In this document: positions 1-5,371 of the stretch, one piece after another | Numbering within the stretch: position 1 is the first letter of the stretch | How the letters are laid out: every line of letters begins with the position of its first letter | NCBI GenBank assembly: GCA_002393735.1 | Contig: DGTK01000016.1 | Location: 24,790 to 33,412 of the forward strand | DNA length: 8,623 nt | Source of the DNA: Lachnospiraceae bacterium UBA4338 | GTDB lineage: Bacteria; Bacillota; Clostridia; Lachnospirales; Lachnospiraceae | Direction of reading: 5' to 3' | The notes under the pieces: model-generated | Seen by the model: the letters and a program-made list of their open reading frames with translations, nothing else | Told to the model about the DNA's origin: nothing | Database searches by the model: none | Program-made: the position numbers and the translations under genes

Positions 1-2
1 CA

Positions 3-518
3 AACAAGAGAGACAGAAGCAGCATCGTATCATCCGTAAGCGGAGAGATAGTTCCAACTGTTTTAATCTACACACTTGGAACTGGTTACTACAGGGTGGC
101 AGATGGCGATGAGGGCGCAGTGGAAAAGAATATGTACCCACGCCTTAAGGCAGCATGGCTGGAAGCTTTGGAGACATTCGATAAAACTCACGTCAGTGAT
201 TTCTATGACGAAAACATGGAATTCTCAGTGGCAAGATATGAAGAATTTTGCTATGGCGATTACGCAAGACAGTGTACTGACAGCGTAAAGAAATATATCA
301 AAGAAAAAATTAACAAAGCACCATACAGAATAAATGCATATGATGATGCCACAGTGGAAATCGTGGCAGACAAAGAAGATTTATATACACTCTATACCGA
401 CGAAATCAGAGATGATATAGAGAAGTGGATTAAAGACCGTGGTAAAAAATACGTATCCGGAAAATATGAAATGGATATGGATTGTTTGCTGAAGGTTGTT
501 TATAAAGGGCGAGAGTGA
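3..518 (+). CDS. Unrecognised protein with N-terminal hydrophobic segment, 5' end outside the window
   Basis: The frame is open from the first bases of the window, so the gene starts upstream. A GTG at 96 is only an internal valine codon with no ribosome binding site. The visible part is about 171 residues. It opens with a basic stretch (NKRDRSS), then a roughly 18-residue segment centred on IVPTVLIYTLGTGYY that could be a membrane anchor or a pilin-like hydrophobic helix. The rest is soluble, charged and rich in Asp, Glu, Lys and Tyr. A basic lead followed by one hydrophobic helix recalls TadE-like or other single-anchor secretion proteins, but I cannot assign a family. A small hydrophobic ORF overlaps its 3' end in another frame, and a terminator follows at 692. 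The coding call is sound; the function is unknown. Confidence 0.6.
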   Translation, partial: NKRDRSSIVSSVSGEIVPTVLIYTLGTGYYRVADGDEGAVEKNMYPRLKAAWLEALETFDKTHVSDFYDENMEFSVARYEEFCYGDYARQCTDSVKKYIKEKINKAPYRINAYDDATVEIVADKEDLYTLYTDEIRDDIEKWIKDRGKKYVSGKYEMDMDCLLKVVYKGRE

Positions 519-648
519 TAGGGAACTAGTACTTGCCATAACCGGCAGTGCTCCAATGTGGATTCCACTAACTATCGGCATTAGTGCAGCAGTTATTATG
601 GTGATTTTGTTTATAGTTGGATTTGTGTTGGATTTGAAGGATCAATAG
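496..648 (+). CDS. Small hydrophobic membrane ORF overlapping the end of the preceding gene
   Basis: This frame is open from 493 to a TAG at 646-648. From a TTG at 496 it would give about 50 residues; from the ATG at 556, 30 residues. The C-terminal half is one clear transmembrane helix (IPLTIGISAAVIMVILFIVG) followed by a short charged tail, LDLKDQ. No good ribosome binding site precedes either start. It lies +1 relative to the preceding gene and overlaps its last 23 bases from the TTG. It may be a separate translationally coupled membrane peptide, or the true C-terminal anchor of the preceding protein reached by a frameshift (programmed, mutational or a sequencing error). Confidence 0.35.
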   Translation: MFIKGESDRELVLAITGSAPMWIPLTIGISAAVIMVILFIVGFVLDLKDQ

Positions 649-691
649 GTGTAAAAAACTCCTGCCTTACAGTGGAGAAGTTTAACCAATT

Positions 692-721
692 AGAGAACTG
701 ATTATTTCAGTTCTCTTTTTT
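692..721 (+). terminator. Rho-independent terminator after the first gene region
   Basis: A perfect 10-bp stem (AGAGAACTGA at 692-701, TCAGTTCTCT at 707-716) closes a 5-nt loop and is followed by five more T. It ends the transcript of the first two ORFs and isolates the toxin-antitoxin operon downstream. Confidence 0.85.
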
Positions 722-722
722 G

Positions 723-772
723 GTAGGAAAAAGTAGGAAAAAGTGGCATAAAGTAGTATAAAGTAGTACCGC
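723..772 (+). repeat. Degenerate 10-bp tandem repeat
   Basis: Five adjacent 10-base units start at 723, 733, 743, 753 and 763. The first two are identical (GTAGGAAAAA), then GTGGCATAAA, GTAGTATAAA and GTAGTACCGC. The period matches one turn of the helix, so equivalent bases face the same side. It lies between the terminator and the brnTA promoter and has no coding frame. It could be a phased A-tract region or an array of protein sites, or simple slippage. Confidence 0.55.
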
Positions 773-841
773 TGGAAGTATTGTGAAATGTACATTTAGA
801 TGGTATTGTAAAAATAGAAAAAGCAAATTATAGAATACATA

Positions 842-870
842 TTGTCTTACAATTTGTATTGTGTTATATT
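842..870 (+). promoter_or_regulatory. Promoter of brnTA with an operator-like inverted repeat
   Basis: A -35 box TTGTCT at 842-847 and a -10 box TATATT at 865-870 are separated by exactly 17 nt. Between them lies the inverted repeat ACAAT-N4-ATTGT at 849-862, placed where a bound repressor would block RNA polymerase. BrnA antitoxins are ribbon-helix-helix proteins known to repress their own operon, alone or with BrnT, so this is the best operator candidate. The hexamer TATTGT recurs at 779, 804, 840 and 857, so there may be more than one site. The role is inferred from position. Confidence 0.6.
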
Positions 871-890
871 GATTATAAGAAAGGCTTTAT

Positions 891-1169
891 ATGAGATTTG
901 AATGGGACGATGCCAAGGAAAAGAAGAATATAATAAAGCATGGCATTGATTTTGAAACAGCTGCGAGAATATTTGCAGATCCTTACAGAATAGAATATTT
1001 AGATATTAAACATTCTGTGAATGAAGAACGCTATATTACAATTGGGGAAATACATGACAAATTGTTTGTTATAACTGTGGTATATACAGAAAGAGAAGAT
1101 TCAATCAGAATAATCTCTGCAAGAAAAGCAACACTCAAAGAAAGGGAGGCTTATTATGGTAGTACGTAA
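891..1169 (+). CDS. brnT: BrnT-family ribonuclease toxin of a type II toxin-antitoxin system
   Basis: This 92-residue protein has the hallmarks of the BrnT (DUF497) family: the opening FEWDDAKEKKNIIKHGIDFE, the following helix with ARIFADP, a central ERYITIGEI strand, the strand FVITVVYTERED, and the closing block IRIISARKATLKEREAYY. Length is normal for the family. BrnT is a RelE-fold ribonuclease that stops translation when it is not bound by BrnA. The start ATG has an AAGAAAGG ribosome binding site 6 nt upstream. The gene overlaps brnA by 14 bases, so the pair is translationally coupled, with toxin first as is usual for this family. All conserved blocks look intact, so the toxin is probably active. 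Confidence 0.93.
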   Translation: MRFEWDDAKEKKNIIKHGIDFETAARIFADPYRIEYLDIKHSVNEERYITIGEIHDKLFVITVVYTEREDSIRIISARKATLKEREAYYGST

Positions 1170-1467
1170 AGATATAGATATTAACAAACCATTATCGGAT
1201 GATGAAAAGAAGATGCTTGAAAGAGCAGATAAAATGCCTATTGTTTATGATGAAGACTCTCCTGAATTAACACCGGAGCAATTGACAGAATTTCGTCGTG
1301 TATCTGAAATGCGTAATAATGAAAGAAGAAAACAGACGGTAACGTTAAGATTATCGCCAAGTGCGTTATCAAAAGCCAAGTCTTTGGGTAAAGGATATAC
1401 ATCGGTTTTGGCAAGAATACTCGAAGAAGCATTAAAAGATAATGATATGATTAAAAGGTGTTTATAA
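1156..1467 (+). CDS. brnA: BrnA-family antitoxin, ribbon-helix-helix DNA-binding protein
   Basis: This 103-residue protein starts inside the end of brnT with a GGGAGG ribosome binding site 6 nt upstream. The N-terminal half (about residues 1-55) is acidic and likely flexible; in the family this part wraps the toxin. The C-terminal part, about residues 56-95, is a ribbon-helix-helix domain: the strand RRKQTVTLRLSPSAL followed by helices around LSKAKSLGKGYTSVLARILEEAL. It should neutralise BrnT and, as a dimer, repress the operon, probably at the inverted repeat at 849-862. A terminator follows directly. Identification is strong from both sequence and gene order. Confidence 0.92.
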   Translation: MVVRKDIDINKPLSDDEKKMLERADKMPIVYDEDSPELTPEQLTEFRRVSEMRNNERRKQTVTLRLSPSALSKAKSLGKGYTSVLARILEEALKDNDMIKRCL

Positions 1468-1483
1468 AATATTGTAAAAATTT

Positions 1484-1506
1484 AAACCAGGCATTGCCTG
1501 GTTTTT
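1484..1506 (+). terminator. Terminator of the brnTA operon
   Basis: A perfect 9-bp stem, AAACCAGGC and GCCTGGTTT, closes the 3-nt loop ATT, and the last arm runs into a T-run ending at 1506. The stop of brnA is 17 bases upstream. A minus-strand gene remnant converges from the right, so the hairpin may serve both directions, but its T-run is better for the plus strand. Confidence 0.85.
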
Positions 1507-1544
1507 CGTTACTTATGTTTTATTTGAATGAACTTTTTGACTTA

Positions 1545-1991
1545 TTATAACATTGACTTGTATTTAGGGTAATCCTCTTTTGGTACATTTAATATGTCCA
1601 TAGCTTCTTCTGCAGTTTTTTCCAGATTACTCATAATTCCCTTTATGGAATTTAATATGGCTTCTATTTTACCCTCTGTAACACCATCATGATAAGCAGT
1701 TATTTCTGGAAATTCGATTACTTTACCACCCATAATATCACCTACTTCCTGCTGAACAACCTTGTGTTTCATTGTAATCTTGAATAAAACACTATGTGTT
1801 AGCCTAATTATAACACGACATGTTTGAGCGGACAATATGCCGTTTTTTTGATACTCGTCAAGTTTGTTAATAATATCTGTATATAGCTTTTTTAATGATT
1901 CTATTCTGCTTTTGTCAGCATTGATAGTTTTTAAGTCGTTCTCATAATTGAAAATATAAAATGGAAATTGACAGAATATATATTTAAAATT
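1545..1991 (-). pseudogene. C-terminal remnant of an Rpn/PD-(D/E)XK nuclease-type gene
   Basis: The minus-strand frame ends at a TAA (1545-1547) and reads back with recognisable similarity to about 1990. It begins near FKYIFCQFPFYIFNYENDL and continues through KLYTDIINKLDEYQKNG and DIMGGKVIEF to the end. This matches, from memory, the C-terminal part of a protein family common in Lachnospiraceae and annotated as Rpn-type recombination-promoting nuclease or PD-(D/E)XK transposase-like. These have a FLIPFYIF-YE motif, a coiled middle, a VMGGKVLEYEAK motif and an EG-rich tail. The whole N-terminal nuclease domain is missing and no ATG or ribosome binding site fits. A TTG at 1833-1835 could start only a 96-residue stump. 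The break coincides with the promoter and repeats of the RNA gene on the other strand. Confidence 0.7.
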
Positions 1992-1996
1992 AATAT
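1968..1996 (+). promoter_or_regulatory. Promoter for the tandem-repeat RNA
   Basis: A perfect -35 box TTGACA at 1968-1973 is followed after 17 nt by TAATAT at 1991-1996 (4 of 6 matches to the -10 consensus) in a very AT-rich stretch. A start 7 nt downstream falls at 2003, the first base of the first 34-nt repeat. The -35 box lies inside the minus-strand gene remnant. The match of start site and repeat boundary makes this more credible than the boxes alone. Confidence 0.6.
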
Positions 1997-2002
1997 ATAT
2001 GT

Positions 2003-2104
2003 AGCAGTGAACCCTACTGTGAGTGGGAACGATAAAAGCAGTGAACCATACTGCGAGTGGGAACGATAAAAGTGGTGAATCCTACCATTAAGTGGAAACT
2101 ATCA
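2003..2104 (+). repeat. Three tandem 34-bp repeats
   Basis: The units are 2003-2036, 2037-2070 and 2071-2104. Units 1 and 2 differ at only two positions (12 and 18). Unit 3 is diverged and carries a one-base insertion in the linker, but keeps the GTGAA, CCTAC and AGTGG blocks. There are no unique spacers, so this is not a CRISPR array. Confidence 0.9.
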
Positions 2105-2106
2105 GT

Positions 2107-2134
2107 GGCTGTACGTTAGTGCAGCCCTTTTTTT
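2107..2134 (+). terminator. Intrinsic terminator ending the repeat RNA
   Basis: An 8-bp stem with one G-T wobble (GGCTGTAC at 2107-2114, GTGCAGCC at 2119-2126) closes the loop GTTA and is followed by C and seven T. It sits 2 nt after the third repeat. In type III toxin-antitoxin operons a terminator in this place sets the ratio of RNA to toxin mRNA by letting some polymerase through. Confidence 0.88.
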
Positions 2135-2346
2135 GTGCATATATAACATAATATAGTGTTCCTTTCGTTGTTCTTATATGTTCTATTTTTGCAGTTATTT
2201 GCAAAACTGATTAATTGCCGGTTTTTATAATGAAATTACAGAAGTTCAAAAAAAGCCGCAGGAGGTAATAAGATTGTAAGGCACTGAACTCAAGATAGTA
2301 AATCAATATTAGAATCAGCACAGAACATTTAAAGGAGGAAAAAACA
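2135..2346 (+). promoter_or_regulatory. Leader region of the AIPR gene with a -10 box and an unused ribosome binding site
   Basis: No gene is visible here. A perfect -10 hexamer TATAAT lies at 2226-2231 but no good -35 is spaced 16-19 nt upstream. A hairpin of 7 bp (TTTTGCA at 2187-2193, TGCAAAA at 2200-2206) precedes it. A strong AGGAGG at 2260-2265 has only a TTG followed at once by TAA (2274-2279) behind it. A short reading frame from the ATG at 2230 ends at this site after 12 codons or fewer. The working ribosome binding site of the AIPR gene is AAAGGAGG at 2331-2338. The gene may be transcribed from this local promoter, by read-through from the repeat RNA, or both. Confidence 0.4.
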
Positions 2347-4116
2347 ATGAGTGATTTTAAGGAACAGATTATTGAAGACATTAGGGCATATCAGGAGGAT
2401 CATCCGTATATTGCAAACATCGAAAAAGATGAGTGGGCATTTAATTACTGGATATTAGACAAGTTATTTTATGAAGAGAGTGAATTAATTGAGGAAAAAA
2501 TAATTGATTATCACGATATGGGAATAGATGCTTATGAGATATATGAAGATACTAAAGAGATATATCTTATTCAGAATAAGTTTTATTCAGATTCAACCAG
2601 TATTACCGCTGAGTATGTAAAGAATGATTTCTTAATAAGAGGAATAACTGCTTTAGAAAACGGTACTTATAAAAAGTCCGAAGAATTACAGGCTTTCTTT
2701 ACTAAGTATAAGAACAACAGTGATTTTGTAGTATATTTACAGCTGTTCGTTACAAATAATAACAGAAACAAAGAAGCAGAAGATTATGTGAAAAAGTTTA
2801 ATGTGGATCATCCGCATTATCAGGCTAAAATCTTCTACTTGAAGGATATCGAAGAAAGATACTATGGAGAAATCAAACAGGTTAAAAAGAATATTACTGT
2901 TAAAGTGGAAAGCGTTAATAAAGGAACGATTTTAAATATTAATACAGAAAGTTATAAACTTGCCAATGTTATCAATGCTAGATATGTATTCACACCGGTA
3001 GTATCTGTATATCGTTTGTTCCGCGACTCAATTGAAAAAGGATATCCTATATTTGATATGAATATCAGGGAGTACCTAGGTAATAAGGGAGTTAATAAAA
3101 ATATTTATTTAACACTCTTAGATCCTGAAGAAAGAATTAATTTCTTTTATTATAATAATGGTATAACGATAATTTGTGATAAAATGCATAAGTTTGAAAC
3201 ACATCCGTCAAACAATAACATCAGTGCGTCTTTTGAAATTGATAATCCTCAAATTGTAAATGGCTGTCAGACTGTAAATTCCATTTATGAAGCCCTGAAC
3301 AATCTTGATCCATGTGAACTGGAAGAACAATATAAAGATACATTTGTTATGCTGAAGATACTTGAAATTGATCGTGATAATCAGGATGAAGATATTCTGT
3401 ATCGTAATATTGTTAAGTATAACAATTCACAAAATTCAATTGATGAGAAAACTTTTGTAGCAAATTCCAGCGAGTTTAGAAGAATTCAAATTGAATTTGA
3501 GAAGAAGGGATTTTTACTGCTTATCAAACAATCCGATAAAAATAAGTTTACTGAAAAATACAAAACGATAACAGAACTTAAGAAATTAAATACAGGCAAA
3601 AGAATTAAGTTTGGCCTTGATGAAATGAAGAAGGTTTCAGATGTATTCATTCCACTTGAAAAACTTCTTCAAATAATAAATGCCTTTGTTATGGGTGGCC
3701 AAACGGCATATAAGAATAAAAAAGAGATGCTTGCGTTTAATAGTCTTGAGTATAATGCGGCGGTGAATTTTATCAAGGAGACTACAATTGAGGTGTTGCT
3801 GGAATTATATCTTCTTTATATGAAAGCTGAGAAGGTCAAGAAAGATAATATAGAAAACAGATATCCGATTCCATACTATTTGATTGACGGATTTGCCAAA
3901 TATGAGTGTCTTGGCAGAGATAAGAATAAAATATGTGAAGCATTAGAAGATTCTGAAAAAATAGAAAGAGTTATTAAACTCTACTCTGCGGTCACAAAGG
4001 CTTATACAAAAGAATACTATAACAGAAATCAAATAGATTATAACAAAATGATTAAACGTTCTATTGATTATGATATGTTTGATTCCCAAAGAGATACTTT
4101 GGATTCTGTAATATAA
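2347..4116 (+). CDS. AIPR-family abortive infection phage resistance protein with N-terminal nuclease-like motif
   Basis: The 589-residue protein carries the conserved core of the AIPR family (abortive infection phage resistance): FFYYNNGITI at residues 266-275, PQIVNGCQTVNSI at 301-313, and a later YNNSQNSID around 358-366. The N-terminus has a pattern typical of Mrr-like PD-(D/E)XK nucleases: D61 in GIDAYE and the Q-x-K triplet Q76-N77-K78 in YLIQNKF. A DNA- or RNA-cutting role is therefore plausible, though unproven for this family. No signal peptide or membrane segment is seen, so it should act in the cytoplasm. The start ATG has AAAGGAGG 8 nt upstream. It follows a ToxI-like RNA by 212 bases and is closed by its own terminator. 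Length is normal for the family and the frame is intact. The family call is firm; the effect on phage and any control by the RNA are inference. Confidence 0.88.
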   Translation: MSDFKEQIIEDIRAYQEDHPYIANIEKDEWAFNYWILDKLFYEESELIEEKIIDYHDMGIDAYEIYEDTKEIYLIQNKFYSDSTSITAEYVKNDFLIRGITALENGTYKKSEELQAFFTKYKNNSDFVVYLQLFVTNNNRNKEAEDYVKKFNVDHPHYQAKIFYLKDIEERYYGEIKQVKKNITVKVESVNKGTILNINTESYKLANVINARYVFTPVVSVYRLFRDSIEKGYPIFDMNIREYLGNKGVNKNIYLTLLDPEERINFFYYNNGITIICDKMHKFETHPSNNNISASFEIDNPQIVNGCQTVNSIYEALNNLDPCELEEQYKDTFVMLKILEIDRDNQDEDILYRNIVKYNNSQNSIDEKTFVANSSEFRRIQIEFEKKGFLLLIKQSDKNKFTEKYKTITELKKLNTGKRIKFGLDEMKKVSDVFIPLEKLLQIINAFVMGGQTAYKNKKEMLAFNSLEYNAAVNFIKETTIEVLLELYLLYMKAEKVKKDNIENRYPIPYYLIDGFAKYECLGRDKNKICEALEDSEKIERVIKLYSAVTKAYTKEYYNRNQIDYNKMIKRSIDYDMFDSQRDTLDSVI

Positions 4117-4124
4117 CAATATTT

Positions 4125-4166
4125 AAGGAGAAAACACTAAGTTAAGGCTTGGTGTTTTCTCTTTAT
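4125..4166 (+). terminator. Terminator of the AIPR gene
   Basis: A 14-bp stem with one wobble pair (GAGAAAACACTAAG at 4128-4141, CTTGGTGTTTTCTC at 4148-4161) closes the loop TTAAGG. It is extended outward by a few A-T pairs and followed by TTTAT. It begins 9 bases after the AIPR stop and separates AIPR from the next gene. Confidence 0.88.
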
Positions 4167-4181
4167 AGCAGAAGAAAAGGA

Positions 4182-4190
4182 TGATATACT
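4182..4190 (+). promoter_or_regulatory. Extended -10 promoter candidate for the helix-turn-helix gene
   Basis: TGATATACT at 4182-4190 is an extended -10 element (TG, one base, then TATACT). No clear -35 is found 17 nt upstream, which is tolerable for extended -10 promoters. It lies between the AIPR terminator and the start at 4220. Confidence 0.4.
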
Positions 4191-4219
4191 GATATATATT
4201 TGTTTGTATGGAGGGATTT

Positions 4220-5254
4220 ATGAGTCTTAAGATAGAATATCGTGATGAGAAGAATTATAATATGTCTGATTATGAATATCATATTACATTTCAGTCAGGA
4301 GCAGACGGGAAGTACTATATGATCTGTATGGATGGATGCTGGAGTTTCGATTATGAGAATCTCTATCATTATTTAGATGAGAAGGAAAAAGAAAGTGAAG
4401 GCTATAAACCTGAAGATGAGGTTTATACAATAAATGATGGTGAGATATTCTCTGCAATGTCCCGTATAATTTATAAAGTGCATATAAGGGATATGCAATA
4501 TGTATCATTTATGTGTTTAATGTCAGTAAATGACGATAAGATTGGTGCCGTCGTGGATGCGCTAGCTGATCAACTGCATATTCTTGATTATGATGATGAT
4601 ATTTATTTGGACATATTTAAATGCAGCGAGGGTAATAACTGGAGCCGATATTTAAGAGGCCCGGAGAAAAGTCTTGACGAACTATATGAAGATTATCTGG
4701 AGTCATGGGTTGAAGAGTGGCCTGATTATCCTGAAGATGAGGATGATGTGTCAGATAATGAGATGGAAGAGGGATTTGAAGAGGCCCTTGAGATAGTGGA
4801 GAATGCAAGGAAAGCTAGCTACAGATTCTCTAATATTTTGAATGATAAAATAGAAGAAAGAGCTCGTCAAAATACTGATAGAAAGAATTATAAAGATGAT
4901 AAAAGATATGAAGGGGCTGTTACAAACTGGAAGCGTGATTTTAACAAGATGATTCGCCTGGATACCGGAATAAACGATAGTAAACTAAGCAGAATTAAAA
5001 ATGGTGAATGCCTAAGGAAAAATAGAAAAGTGGTAATTTATATGGCTTATATGTTGGAGATGACTAGGGAGGAGACCACTGAGTTGTTACTGTCGGCAAA
5101 TCTTTGCTATAAACCTGAGGACGAAGGAGAGAAAAGGATACTGGAACTTATATGTAAGAAAATATATAAGAGCAATGAAAGACAATACAAGATGCAGATG
5201 CAAAAATGGGATTGCTACGAAATATGTAATGCTGCAGGATTCATTGTAGAGTAA
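4220..5254 (+). CDS. Unrecognised protein with C-terminal XRE-like helix-turn-helix
   Basis: I chose the ATG at 4220 (344 residues) because GGAGGG lies 4 nt upstream; the ATG at 4208 overlaps that site. Residues 1-150 form a mixed domain I do not recognise. Residues 151-195 are strongly acidic (clusters such as PEDEDDVSDNEMEEGFEE). Residues about 238-293 resemble a Lachnospiraceae XRE-type helix-turn-helix: LDTGINDSKLSRIKNGE as the binding helices, then RKNRKVVIYMAYMLEMTREETTELLLSANL, like the helix that normally reads EETNELLEAAGY. It may be a regulator or DNA-associated partner of the AIPR gene, but separate transcription (a terminator lies between them) leaves the link open. A strong terminator follows. 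The coding call is sure, the helix-turn-helix likely, the function unknown. Confidence 0.75.
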   Translation: MSLKIEYRDEKNYNMSDYEYHITFQSGADGKYYMICMDGCWSFDYENLYHYLDEKEKESEGYKPEDEVYTINDGEIFSAMSRIIYKVHIRDMQYVSFMCLMSVNDDKIGAVVDALADQLHILDYDDDIYLDIFKCSEGNNWSRYLRGPEKSLDELYEDYLESWVEEWPDYPEDEDDVSDNEMEEGFEEALEIVENARKASYRFSNILNDKIEERARQNTDRKNYKDDKRYEGAVTNWKRDFNKMIRLDTGINDSKLSRIKNGECLRKNRKVVIYMAYMLEMTREETTELLLSANLCYKPEDEGEKRILELICKKIYKSNERQYKMQMQKWDCYEICNAAGFIVE

Positions 5255-5282
5255 ACTCAAAACATAATTTAATTATTTTTTC

Positions 5283-5330
5283 AAAAGACCTAACTTTGCA
5301 GTTTTTTGCAAATGTAGGTCTTTTATTTTT
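5283..5330 (+). terminator. Terminator between the helix-turn-helix gene and the ClpP operon
   Basis: AAAAGACCTA (5283-5292) pairs with TAGGTCTTTT (5315-5324). After a 2x2 internal loop, TTTGCA (5295-5300) pairs with TGCAAA (5307-5312) around GTTTTT. T-rich sequence follows to 5330. The A-rich 5' arm means it may also work on the other strand. No clear promoter for the next operon is seen between it and 5372 apart from a weak TATAGA at 5338. Confidence 0.88.
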
Positions 5331-5371
5331 CATAAAATATAGACATAACAAATGAAAAGGAGGTGGGAAAA

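Larger units (their letters stand above)
2003..2134 (+). ncRNA. ToxI-like type III antitoxin RNA candidate, three pseudoknot repeats plus terminator
   Basis: The predicted transcript is about 132 nt. It holds three tandem 34-nt units (2003, 2037, 2071) and ends in a terminator. Within each unit, bases 2-6 pair with 14-18, and loop bases 10-12 can pair with a triplet after a short linker, giving an H-type pseudoknot. Unit 3 changes two stem pairs (C-G to T-A, A-T to G-C) and one loop pair (C-G to T-A) with compensation on the other strand. The unit length is not a multiple of three, which argues against coding. From memory, ToxI of the ToxIN system has 36-nt repeats with the same plan, including a TAAGT linker and a loop triplet paired to a downstream triplet. 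ToxI-type RNAs bind and inhibit an endoribonuclease that also cuts them into single units; the A-rich junction GATAAAAG would suit such cutting. No ToxN-like gene follows; the next gene is AIPR. Confidence 0.7.

Noticed and set aside
76..288. Plus-strand ORF of 70 codons
   Set aside because: It overlaps the longer open frame that enters from outside the window and its translation is biased toward W, H and Q with no domain.
381..581. Minus-strand ORF of 66 codons
   Set aside because: It lies opposite the coding frame at 3-518, has no ribosome binding site and no recognisable protein; it is a shadow frame.
2003..2104. CRISPR array
   Set aside because: The 34-bp units are directly adjacent with no unique spacers, there are only three, and no cas genes are near.
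2230..2268. Small coding gene starting MKLQKFKKSRR
   Set aside because: It has 12 codons or fewer, overlaps the TATAAT box, has no ribosome binding site of its own, and its end is the AGGAGG sequence. It may be a scar but is not a supported gene.
4617..4808. Minus-strand ORF of 63 codons
   Set aside because: It is rich in Pro, His and Leu because it mirrors the acidic stretch of the gene at 4220-5254.
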